Shown in pieces: positions 26,759 through 33,126 of a DNA stretch of 64,000 nt. The notes beneath the pieces are model-generated. The model did not search any database and was not told where the DNA came from. It saw only the letters and a list, made by a program, of their open reading frames with translations. The DNA is taken from assembly GCA_038150465.1 (NCBI GenBank), contig JAYOTP010000006.1:22300-86299 (forward strand), read 5' to 3'. Every line of letters begins with the position of its first letter. The stretch's first letter is position 1. The position numbers were made by a program, and so were the translations under genes. The DNA comes from RFXV01 sp038150465. GTDB lineage: Bacteria > Bacteroidota > Bacteroidia > Flavobacteriales > Schleiferiaceae.

Positions 26759-26950
26759 ATGCTTGTCGTACAGGTTAAAGAAGGTGAAGCCATCGATCGC
26801 GCGCTCAAGCGCTACAAGCGAAAGTTCGATCGTACGGGAACGCTCCGTCAGTTGCGTGGACGTCAGCAGTTCATCAAACCGAGCGTGCGCCGGAGAAAAG
26901 AGGTCATCAAGGCCGCTTATATTCAGCAAAAGAGCATCTCTGAGGATTGA
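26759..26950 (+). CDS. rpsU: 30S ribosomal protein S21
   Basis: 63 residues, MLVVQVKEGEAIDRALKRYK onward with the family arginine/lysine-rich helices (RQLRGRQQFIKPSVRRRKE). S21 binds the small subunit near the anti-Shine-Dalgarno end of 16S rRNA. In Bacteroidota it helps hide that end, which fits the general lack of Shine-Dalgarno sites in front of genes in this window. The gene is monocistronic by appearance, with a candidate promoter upstream and a strong terminator hairpin downstream. Confidence 0.95.
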   Translation: MLVVQVKEGEAIDRALKRYKRKFDRTGTLRQLRGRQQFIKPSVRRRKEVIKAAYIQQKSISED

Positions 26951-26979
26951 TCGCAGATCGAATCGGGTCTTTTTGAAAG

Positions 26980-27014
26980 AATCTTTCTAAATTCTGTTTG
27001 GAAAGATTTTTTTT
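26980..27014 (+). terminator. Intrinsic terminator after rpsU
   Basis: Eight-base perfect stem (AATCTTTC at 26980-26987, GAAAGATT at 27001-27008), 13-base loop, then a run of eight T ending at 27014. The T-run touches the ATG of xerC at 27015. Confidence 0.65.
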
Positions 27015-27896
27015 ATGGTCGAAGATTTTCTGGAACACCTCAGATACCAAAAAGCCTACTCACCTCTCACATTAAAGGCGTATTCCAGGGATCTCTGGGA
27101 GCTCACCTCTTTCCTTCAGGATGAATTTGAAACGGAGCTGGGCGATCTCACCCGGGAGCATCTTCGTTCATGGCTGGTCTTTCTCACTCAAGAGAAGGAG
27201 TTGAAGCCTTCCTCAGTGGCGCGAAAATTGGCTTCCGTCCGCTCTTTCTTTCAGTACGCACTGCGCAAGGGACTGATGCGAACCGATCCGAGCCTGGGAT
27301 TGAAGCCGCCCAAAGTACAAGCCGCCTTGCCCAAGATCGTCAAGGAGCAAGAGCTTCTCGACCTCCTTGCTTCCGAACGCTTTCCCGATGGCTGGGAGGG
27401 AACCCGCGACAGACTCATTCTGGAAATGTTCTATCAGACAGGGATGCGGCGGGCAGAACTCATCGGATTGAAGTGGTCGGATGTGTTTTATTCTGAATCG
27501 CAGATCCGCGTGATCGGAAAACGGAACAAAGAGCGCCGAATACCTCTAATGCCCCATCTGATCCGCGAGCTGAATGAATTTCAATCCATCAGCGCAGATT
27601 TTTTGGGAACTTCCTCCGATCATGTGTTTACCGGGAAACGAGGTGGGCGAATGAGTCCTGGTCTTGTTTATAAGGTGGTGAATCACTATCTTCAAGGGAC
27701 CTTTAGCTCCCAAAACAGCCCGCATGTTCTGCGTCACAGTTTTGCCACCCACATGCTGGACAAAGGAGCTGACTTGAATTCACTCAAGGAGCTATTGGGA
27801 CACGCCAGTCTTGCGGCGACCCAGGTCTACACCCACAATAGCCTGGAAAAGGTCAAGAAAGCATACGAGCAGGCTCATCCCAAGAGCCGTAAATAA
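27015..27896 (+). CDS. xerC: Tyrosine recombinase XerC
   Basis: 293-residue site-specific recombinase that resolves chromosome dimers at dif with its partner. The N-terminal SAM-like DNA-binding domain (residues 1-90) precedes the catalytic domain with R145 (TGMRRAEL), the beta-hairpin lysine (about K172 in KRNKERRIPL), H237 and R240 (HVLRHSF), H263 (LGHASL) and nucleophile Y272 (TQVYTHN). All catalytic residues are present. The position between rpsU and hpf is the conserved one for chromosomal XerC in Bacteroidota, so it is not an integron or phage integrase. Its ATG directly follows the rpsU terminator T-run; a possible own -7 element TCTGTTTG is at 26993-27000. Confidence 0.93.
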   Translation: MVEDFLEHLRYQKAYSPLTLKAYSRDLWELTSFLQDEFETELGDLTREHLRSWLVFLTQEKELKPSSVARKLASVRSFFQYALRKGLMRTDPSLGLKPPKVQAALPKIVKEQELLDLLASERFPDGWEGTRDRLILEMFYQTGMRRAELIGLKWSDVFYSESQIRVIGKRNKERRIPLMPHLIRELNEFQSISADFLGTSSDHVFTGKRGGRMSPGLVYKVVNHYLQGTFSSQNSPHVLRHSFATHMLDKGADLNSLKELLGHASLAATQVYTHNSLEKVKKAYEQAHPKSRK

Positions 27897-27906
27897 ATAA
27901 CGAATT

Positions 27907-28206
27907 ATGACCATAAGACTTCAATGCATCAATTTCTCAGCACGTCCTGAACTTCAGCAATTTGTGCAACAAAGAGTGGAAAAACTCAGCTTGTTCCACG
28001 ACCAGATCATCGATGGAGAGGTTCACCTTAAGTTGGAGAACTACGCCGAAAAAGACAACAAGGTGGCAGAGATCAAATTGAAGATTCCGGGAAACGAACT
28101 CGTTGTCAAGAAGAGGAGCGATTCTTTTGAGGAATCAACGGACCTTGGTGCTGAGGCTCTTAGGCGCTTATTGAACAGAAAAAAGGAGCGTTTGAGAGGG
28201 CATTGA
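27907..28206 (+). CDS. hpf: Short ribosome hibernation promoting factor (HPF/RaiA family)
   Basis: 99-residue protein with the HPF/YfiA fold: an N-terminal TIRLQCINFSARPELQQFVQ, the central basic stretch and EESTDLGAEALRRLLNRKKE at the end. It binds the 30S decoding centre to store or protect idle ribosomes. It is of the short type, without the C-terminal dimerisation domain of long HPF. It follows xerC by ten bases and is probably co-transcribed with it. Confidence 0.9.
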   Translation: MTIRLQCINFSARPELQQFVQQRVEKLSLFHDQIIDGEVHLKLENYAEKDNKVAEIKLKIPGNELVVKKRSDSFEESTDLGAEALRRLLNRKKERLRGH

Positions 28207-28225
28207 ATTTTATTGTTTCTCCCTG

Positions 28226-28256
28226 TTTGAGTGCATAGTGATCTTTTTTACATTTG
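28226..28256 (+). promoter_or_regulatory. Strong Bacteroidota promoter of the tRNA-tuf operon
   Basis: TTTG at 28226-28229 and TACATTTG at 28249-28256 with a 19-base spacer: both elements of the Bacteroidota consensus (TTTG-N19-TAnnTTTG) are exact. It is the best promoter in the window and faces the four tRNA genes and tuf. Confidence 0.8.
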
Positions 28257-28288
28257 CAGTCCGTTTTTCGGAGCGGACTGCATTTTTT
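28255..28288 (+). terminator. Terminator-like hairpin at the very start of the tRNA-tuf leader
   Basis: Nine-base perfect stem (TGCAGTCCG 28255-28263, CGGACTGCA 28274-28282), ten-base loop, then six T at 28283-28288. It begins at the end of the -7 element. It can end hpf transcripts arriving from upstream, or act as an early attenuator of the tRNA-tuf transcript. Confidence 0.6.
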
Positions 28289-28294
28289 GTACCA

Positions 28295-28368
28295 GCCGGC
28301 ATAGCTCAGTTGGCCAGAGCAGCTGATTTGTAATCAGCGGGTCGGGGGTTCGAATCCCTCTGCCGGCT
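28295..28368 (+). tRNA. tRNA-Thr (anticodon TGT)
   Basis: 74 bases. Acceptor GCCGGCA pairs with TGCCGGC, discriminator T; D-loop TAGCTCAGTTGGCCAGAGCA; anticodon stem CTGAT/ATCAG around TTTGTAA, anticodon TGT; T-loop GGTTCGAATCC. CCA is not encoded. Confidence 0.95.
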
Positions 28369-28402
28369 CTTCCAAAAAATGTGAAGAGTACTTGAACATA
28401 TT

Positions 28403-28485
28403 GGGGAGATACTCAAGCGGCCAACGAGGACAGACTGTAAATCTGTTGGTATACACCTTCGCAGGTTCGAATCCTGCTCTCCCCA
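28403..28485 (+). tRNA. tRNA-Tyr (anticodon GTA)
   Basis: 83 bases with the long variable arm of a class II tRNA. Acceptor GGGGAGA pairs with TCTCCCC, discriminator A; anticodon loop CTGTAAA with anticodon GTA; T-loop GGTTCGAATCC. Confidence 0.95.
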
Positions 28486-28513
28486 CATGAATAAAATTGG
28501 ATCCCCATAGAAT

Positions 28514-28586
28514 GCGGGCGTAGCTCAGTTGGTAGAGCATCAGCCTTCCAAGCTGAGGGTCGCGGGTTCGAGTCTCGTCGCCCGCT
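28514..28586 (+). tRNA. tRNA-Gly (anticodon TCC)
   Basis: 73 bases. Acceptor GCGGGCG pairs with CGCCCGC, discriminator T; anticodon loop CTTCCAA with anticodon TCC between CAGC and GCTG; T-loop GGTTCGAGTCT. Confidence 0.95.
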
Positions 28587-28637
28587 CTAAGTGGATCCAA
28601 ATCGTTCTTTCCCATTCGGATGGTCCGAATGGTGCGT

Positions 28638-28709
28638 GCCGGTGTAGCTCAGGGGTAGAGCGTTTCCTTGGTAAGGAAAAGGTCACGGGTTCAAATCCCG
28701 TCATTGGCT
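28638..28709 (+). tRNA. tRNA-Thr (anticodon GGT)
   Basis: 72 bases. Acceptor GCCGGTG pairs with CATTGGC with two adjacent G-U pairs, discriminator T; anticodon loop TTGGTAA with anticodon GGT; T-loop GGTTCAAATCC. It is the last tRNA before tuf, 35 bases upstream of its ATG. Confidence 0.94.
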
Positions 28710-28744
28710 CTGATAAACAAAACAGAAAACAAACCAATCAAACC

Positions 28745-29932
28745 ATGGCAAAGGAGAATTTTGTCCGTTCGAAGCCGCACTTGAACATCGGCACAATCGG
28801 TCACGTAGACCACGGTAAGACAACACTTACCGCAGCGATCACCACTGTTCTGGCCCATAAGGGTTTTGGAGAGAAGCGTGATTTTGATTCAATCGATAAC
28901 GCACCTGAAGAAAAGGAGCGCGGTATCACCATCAACACGGCACACGTCGAATACGAGACGGAAAATCGTCACTATGCACACGTTGACTGCCCAGGCCACG
29001 CCGACTATGTAAAGAACATGGTTACGGGTGCTGCCCAGATGGATGGAGCCATTCTCGTTGTTGCTTCTACAGACGGACCCATGCCACAAACTCGTGAGCA
29101 CATCCTGCTCGCTCGTCAGGTGGGCGTTCCAGCCATCGTTGTCTTCATGAACAAGGTGGACATGGTCGATGACGAAGAACTGCTTGAGCTGGTTGAAATG
29201 GAGATCCGTGAACTCCTTTCATTCTACGAATATGACGGTGACAATGCGCCAGTTGTACAAGGTTCTGCCTTGGGTGCACTGAACCTCGAAGACAAGTGGG
29301 TAGAAACGGTCATGGAGCTCATGAACGCCGTCGATGAGCACATTCCTCTTCCAGAGCGCGATGTGGACAAGGACTTCCTCATGCCTATTGAAGATGTCTT
29401 CTCGATCACAGGTCGTGGTACAGTGGCTACTGGTCGTATCGAAACAGGTATTGCCCACACTGGAGACGCTGTGAATATCATCGGTTTCGGTGATGAGAAG
29501 TTGGACTCAACGGTGACCGGAGTAGAGATGTTCCGCAAGATCCTCGATGAGGGTCAGGCTGGTGACAACGTAGGTATTCTCCTGCGTGGCATCGAAAAGA
29601 CGGACATCCGCAGAGGCATGGTGATCTGCAAGCCAGGTTCCATCACTCCTCACACCAAGTTCAAGGCAGAGGTCTATATCCTGAAAAAGGAAGAAGGAGG
29701 TCGTCACACGCCTTTCCACAACAAATACCGTCCACAGTTCTACCTCCGTACCACGGATGTGACTGGAGAGATCGTTCTCCCTGACGGAGTGGAAATGGTG
29801 ATGCCTGGTGACAACCTGACCATCACTGTGAATCTGATCGCACCTGTTGCTCTCAACAAGAGTCTTCGTTTCGCCATCCGTGAAGGTGGTCGTACGGTGG
29901 GTGCCGGACAGATCACTGAGATCATCGAATAA
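28745..29932 (+). CDS. tuf: Elongation factor Tu
   Basis: 395-residue GTPase that delivers aminoacyl-tRNA to the ribosome. The start is MAKENFVRSKPHLNIGTIGH; P-loop GHVDHGKT (19-26), DCPGHADY (switch II), NKVDMVDD (guanine specificity) and domains 2-3 are complete. Codon use is visibly more biased than in neighbouring genes, as expected for a very highly expressed gene. It is co-transcribed with the four upstream tRNA genes from the 28226 promoter and followed by a strong hairpin at 29979. An in-frame extension to 28529 runs through tRNA genes and is not real. Confidence 0.98.
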   Translation: MAKENFVRSKPHLNIGTIGHVDHGKTTLTAAITTVLAHKGFGEKRDFDSIDNAPEEKERGITINTAHVEYETENRHYAHVDCPGHADYVKNMVTGAAQMDGAILVVASTDGPMPQTREHILLARQVGVPAIVVFMNKVDMVDDEELLELVEMEIRELLSFYEYDGDNAPVVQGSALGALNLEDKWVETVMELMNAVDEHIPLPERDVDKDFLMPIEDVFSITGRGTVATGRIETGIAHTGDAVNIIGFGDEKLDSTVTGVEMFRKILDEGQAGDNVGILLRGIEKTDIRRGMVICKPGSITPHTKFKAEVYILKKEEGGRHTPFHNKYRPQFYLRTTDVTGEIVLPDGVEMVMPGDNLTITVNLIAPVALNKSLRFAIREGGRTVGAGQITEIIE

Positions 29933-29978
29933 GAGATCTCAGTAAAGAGTTGAGAATAAGATAGAGTAATCGGGGGTC

Positions 29979-30006
29979 AAAGGTGCGAACGTTTGTTCGC
30001 ACCTTT
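29979..30006 (+). terminator. Strong hairpin between tuf and tRNA-Trp
   Basis: Twelve-base perfect stem AAAGGTGCGAAC/GTTCGCACCTTT with loop GTTT. The T-tract is short (the last three stem bases, then CCC). It probably ends or pauses tuf transcription, or fixes the mRNA 3' end; tRNA-Trp begins eight bases later. Confidence 0.6.
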
Positions 30007-30014
30007 CCCTGAAT

Positions 30015-30085
30015 ACGGGTGTAGTTCAAGGGTAGAATAGCGGTCTCCAAAACCGTTGATGGGAGTTCGAATCTCTCCACCCGTG
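30015..30085 (+). tRNA. tRNA-Trp (anticodon CCA)
   Basis: 71 bases. Acceptor ACGGGTG pairs with CACCCGT, discriminator G; anticodon loop CTCCAAA with anticodon CCA; T-loop AGTTCGAATCT. It lies 20 bases upstream of secE, the standard Bacteroidota arrangement. Confidence 0.95.
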
Positions 30086-30105
30086 CAGACGAGTGCAAAC
30101 AGAAG

Positions 30106-30297
30106 ATGGAAAAACTGAGAACATACTTTGCCAATTCGTACAACGAGTTGACTGAGAAAACAACCTGGCCCAGCTGGAAAGCGCTGTGGAACAGTTCGAT
30201 CGTTGTGGCCGTGGCTTCTGTCCTCATTGCGCTTGTCATTTTCGGAATGGACAAGGTGATCAGTACGGCCCTGTCGCTCATCTACGACATCTTTTGA
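30106..30297 (+). CDS. secE: Preprotein translocase subunit SecE
   Basis: 63-residue single-span inner-membrane subunit of the SecYEG translocon. It has the amphipathic N-terminal helix with the conserved ELTEKTTWPSW motif and one transmembrane segment (VVAVASVLIALVIFGMDKVI). It is eight bases upstream of nusG. The tRNA-Trp just before it is likely on the same transcript. Confidence 0.95.
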   Translation: MEKLRTYFANSYNELTEKTTWPSWKALWNSSIVVAVASVLIALVIFGMDKVISTALSLIYDIF

Positions 30298-30305
30298 TCA
30301 TAGAT

Positions 30306-30854
30306 ATGAGCACAGATACAATGAAGTGGTATGTGGTCCGGGCGATCTCCGGGCAGGAGAACAAGATCAAAGGATACATCGAATCCGAGATCGAACACGC
30401 TGGTATGATGGACCGGGTGGGCCAAATACTGGTTCCCACTGAAAAGGTCTTCCAGGTGAAGAATGGGAAAAAGGTGAGCAAAGAGCGCACGCATTACCCA
30501 GGCTACATCATGCTCGAGGCCAGCCTGACCGGCGAGGTGGTGCATACAGTGAAGAGTGTCACAGGTGTGATCGGCTTCCTTGGTGAGACAAAAGGCGGTA
30601 AGCCGGTACCGATCCGGCAGGCCGAAGTCAACCGGATGTTGGGTAAGGTCGACGAATTGATGGAGAGTGCTGAGCAGATCAGCATACCATTCTATGTGGG
30701 CGAAGGAGTAAAGGTGATCGATGGACCATTCAATGGCTTCTCTGGAACCATTGAAAAGGTGAATGAGGAAAAGCGGAAACTCGAAGTCATGGTGAAGATC
30801 TTCGGAAGAAGGACACCACTGGAGTTGAGTTTCATGCAGGTTGAAAAGGAATAA
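30306..30854 (+). CDS. nusG: Transcription termination/antitermination factor NusG
   Basis: 182 residues. The NGN domain starts at KWYVVRAISGQENKIKGYIE and includes ERTHYPGYIMLEA; the C-terminal KOW domain is at VIDGPFNGFSGTIEKVNEEK. It binds RNA polymerase and bridges to Rho or S10; rho is at 44958-46514 in this window. ATG 30306 is chosen because earlier in-frame codons lie inside secE and lack homology. It is followed by a 66-base gap before rplK. Confidence 0.96.
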   Translation: MSTDTMKWYVVRAISGQENKIKGYIESEIEHAGMMDRVGQILVPTEKVFQVKNGKKVSKERTHYPGYIMLEASLTGEVVHTVKSVTGVIGFLGETKGGKPVPIRQAEVNRMLGKVDELMESAEQISIPFYVGEGVKVIDGPFNGFSGTIEKVNEEKRKLEVMVKIFGRRTPLELSFMQVEKE

Positions 30855-30920
30855 AGATTTTGCTTGAAGAAGTGACCGCTTCCAACACTTCGAACGGCAA
30901 GGCAAACAAATAAAGAGAAA

Positions 30921-31358
30921 ATGGCAAAAGAAGTAAGCGCTATTATCAAACTTCAGGTTAGAGGTGGCGCGGCCAATCCCTCACCACCTGTAGGTCCAGC
31001 CTTGGGTGCAAAAGGGGTCAATATCATGGAGTTCTGTAAGCAGTTCAATGCTCGGACCCAGGATAAGGCCGGAAAAGTCCTTCCCGTGGTCATCACGGTC
31101 TACATGGACAAGAGCTTTGAGTTCGTCATCAAGACGCCTCCAGCAGCCGTTCAATTGATGGAAGCAGCCAAGATCAAAAAGGGTTCACCCGAGTCCAACA
31201 GACAAAAGGTGGCCAAGGTGAATTGGGATCAGGTCCGCGCGATCGCGGAAGACAAGATGCCTGATTTGAATTGCTTCACAGTTGAGTCGGCCATGTCCAT
31301 GGTAGCGGGAACTGCTCGCAGCATGGGGATCACTGTAACTGGAGAGAAACCCTTTTAA
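30921..31358 (+). CDS. rplK: 50S ribosomal protein L11
   Basis: 145 residues, complete: IIKLQVRGGAANPSPPVGPALGAKGVN-type N-terminal domain and the C-terminal rRNA-binding domain ending SMGITVTGEKPF. L11 forms the GTPase-associated centre of the 50S subunit. It is the first gene of rplKAJL-rpoBC; ten bases separate it from rplA. Confidence 0.98.
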   Translation: MAKEVSAIIKLQVRGGAANPSPPVGPALGAKGVNIMEFCKQFNARTQDKAGKVLPVVITVYMDKSFEFVIKTPPAAVQLMEAAKIKKGSPESNRQKVAKVNWDQVRAIAEDKMPDLNCFTVESAMSMVAGTARSMGITVTGEKPF

Positions 31359-31368
31359 GTAGGATATC

Positions 31369-32061
31369 ATGGCAAGAGTTTCAAAAAAGCAAAAGGAAGT
31401 GGTCACTCTGCTGGAACGCAATAAGCAATACAGCATTGAGGAGGCTTCTGAACTGGTAAAGAAAATATCCACTACGAAGTTCGATGCTTCTGTGGATATG
31501 GCCATTCGGTTGGGAGTGGATCCACGAAAGGCCAACCAAATGGTGCGGGGTGTGGTGACCTTACCACACGGAACCGGAAAAGCGGTTCGTGTTCTGGCAC
31601 TGGTTCCCTCTGACAAAGAGGCAGAGGCGAAAGAAGCCGGAGCAGACTACGTGGGTCTGGACGAATACCTTGAGAAGATCAAGGGCGGATGGACCGATGT
31701 CGATGTGATCATCACCATGCCGGCCGTCATGGGAAAATTGGGTCCCTTGGGCCGGGTACTTGGGCCACGTGGCCTGATGCCCAATCCAAAGACCGGAACC
31801 GTGACCATGGATGTGGCCAAGGCCGTCTCTGAGGTGAAAGCCGGTAAGATCGATTTCAAGGTCGATAAGTACGGTATCGTTCACGCTTCCATTGGAAAGG
31901 TTTCCTTTTCTGCTGAGAAGATCAAAGAGAATGCGGAGGAACTCATGCGCACCCTGATGCGTTTGAAGCCCACTTCTGCCAAAGGAACCTATGTGAAGAG
32001 CATTTACATGTCTTCCACCATGAGCAGAGGCATACCGGTCGAATCCAAGTCAGTCGCTTAA
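31369..32061 (+). CDS. rplA: 50S ribosomal protein L1
   Basis: 230 residues with the L1 landmarks RGVVTLPHGTGK, GPRGLMPNPKTGTV and SIYMSSTMSRGIPV. It builds the L1 stalk involved in E-site tRNA release, and in many bacteria it represses its own operon by binding the rplK leader. A weak imperfect hairpin is present in the 66-base rplK leader but I could not confirm an L1 site. Confidence 0.98.
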   Translation: MARVSKKQKEVVTLLERNKQYSIEEASELVKKISTTKFDASVDMAIRLGVDPRKANQMVRGVVTLPHGTGKAVRVLALVPSDKEAEAKEAGADYVGLDEYLEKIKGGWTDVDVIITMPAVMGKLGPLGRVLGPRGLMPNPKTGTVTMDVAKAVSEVKAGKIDFKVDKYGIVHASIGKVSFSAEKIKENAEELMRTLMRLKPTSAKGTYVKSIYMSSTMSRGIPVESKSVA

Positions 32062-32071
32062 TCGAACGAAG

Positions 32072-32593
32072 ATGACCAGAGAAGAAAAATCACAAGAGAT
32101 CGAAAACCTGAAATCGCTTCTGAGCGATGTGGGCACATTGTATGTCGCCGACATCTCAGGTTTGAACGCAGAGACAACGAGTGCGCTGAGAAGACTTTGT
32201 GCCAGCCGTGAGGTCAAACTGAGTGTGGTAAAGAACACCCTGCTCAAGAAGGCCATGGAGAGCACAGAACGCGACTTCAGCGATCTTCTGCCGACACTCA
32301 AAGGAAACACGAGCATCATGGTTTCGGACACGGGCAACGTGCCAGCCAAGCTCATCAAAGATTTTCGCAAGAAATCCGACAAGCCCATACTCAAGGGTGC
32401 CTGGGTGGACGAGGCTGTATTCATCGGTGATGATCAGCTCGATGCCCTGAGCGAACTCAAGTCCAAGAATGAGCTCATCGGTGAAGTCATTACCCTGTTG
32501 CAATCTCCAGTTTCGAACGTCATGTCGGCGCTGCAGTCTGGAAACAATACGCTGGCAGGACTATTGAAAACACTCGAGGAACGTCCCTCATAA
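32072..32593 (+). CDS. rplJ: 50S ribosomal protein L10
   Basis: 173 residues, N-terminal globular rRNA-binding part (TLYVADISGLNAETTSALRR, SVVKNTLLKKAM) and a C-terminal helix that binds L7/L12 dimers. It begins ten bases after rplA. It forms the base of the stalk with L7/L12 encoded next. Confidence 0.97.
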   Translation: MTREEKSQEIENLKSLLSDVGTLYVADISGLNAETTSALRRLCASREVKLSVVKNTLLKKAMESTERDFSDLLPTLKGNTSIMVSDTGNVPAKLIKDFRKKSDKPILKGAWVDEAVFIGDDQLDALSELKSKNELIGEVITLLQSPVSNVMSALQSGNNTLAGLLKTLEERPS

Positions 32594-32645
32594 GATCGTA
32601 CGCACAAAGCTTCCACAAATCAAACAACCAAGTAAATCCTGAAAA

Positions 32646-33026
32646 ATGGCTGATATCAAAGAACTGGGGGATGCCCTGGTGAACCTTACAGTAAAAGAAG
32701 TCAGTGAACTCGCTGATTACCTCAAAGAAACCCATGGCATCGAGCCTGCAGCTGCAGCTGCAGTAGCAGTTGCTGGTCCTGCTGGCGGCGACGCTGGTGG
32801 CGGTGCAGAGGAGCAGACTGAGTTTGATGTGATCCTGAAGTCTGCCGGTGGCTCTAAGCTGGCCGTGGTCAAGTTGGTCAAGGAATTGACCGGCCTCGGA
32901 CTGAAGGAAGCGAAGGCCCTCGTGGACGAGGCGCCCAAGCCCCTCAAGGAGGGTATTGCCAAAGACGAAGCCGATGCACTCAAGTCTTCCCTCGAGGAAG
33001 CCGGTGCAGAGGTGGAGATCAAGTAA
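32646..33026 (+). CDS. rplL: 50S ribosomal protein L7/L12
   Basis: 126 residues with N-terminal dimerisation helices, an Ala/Gly-rich hinge (about 35-53) and the C-terminal factor-binding domain EFDVILKSAGGSKLAVVKLVKE. It is the stalk protein that recruits translation GTPases. A 52-base gap precedes it and a hairpin follows it before rpoB. Confidence 0.98.
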   Translation: MADIKELGDALVNLTVKEVSELADYLKETHGIEPAAAAAVAVAGPAGGDAGGGAEEQTEFDVILKSAGGSKLAVVKLVKELTGLGLKEAKALVDEAPKPLKEGIAKDEADALKSSLEEAGAEVEIK

Positions 33027-33053
33027 GCAATCTCCCCCCGGACAATGGTTCTG

Positions 33054-33092
33054 GTCTGTGGAAAATAGCCTTCCACAGGCTTGAACCTTTTT
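33054..33092 (+). terminator. Hairpin between rplL and rpoB (attenuator candidate)
   Basis: Ten-pair stem including one G-T pair (33054-33063 with 33071-33080) and a seven-base loop, followed at a distance of seven bases by five T (33088-33092). The place matches the partial terminator known between rplL and rpoB in E. coli, which lowers rpoBC expression relative to the ribosomal genes. Confidence 0.55.
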
Positions 33093-33126
33093 GCGCATAA
33101 ATAGGTAAATACTAAAAAGAGTTCCT

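Noticed and set aside
27015..27896. Integrase marking a mobile element or genomic island
   Set aside because: The recombinase has the housekeeping position between rpsU and hpf, and no direct repeats, tRNA fragment or phage genes are nearby, although tRNA genes follow.
30855..30920. L1-binding site in the rplK leader
   Set aside because: An imperfect hairpin (GAAGTG with CACTTC) exists, but I cannot match it to the 23S rRNA-like L1 site, so it is not listed as a feature.
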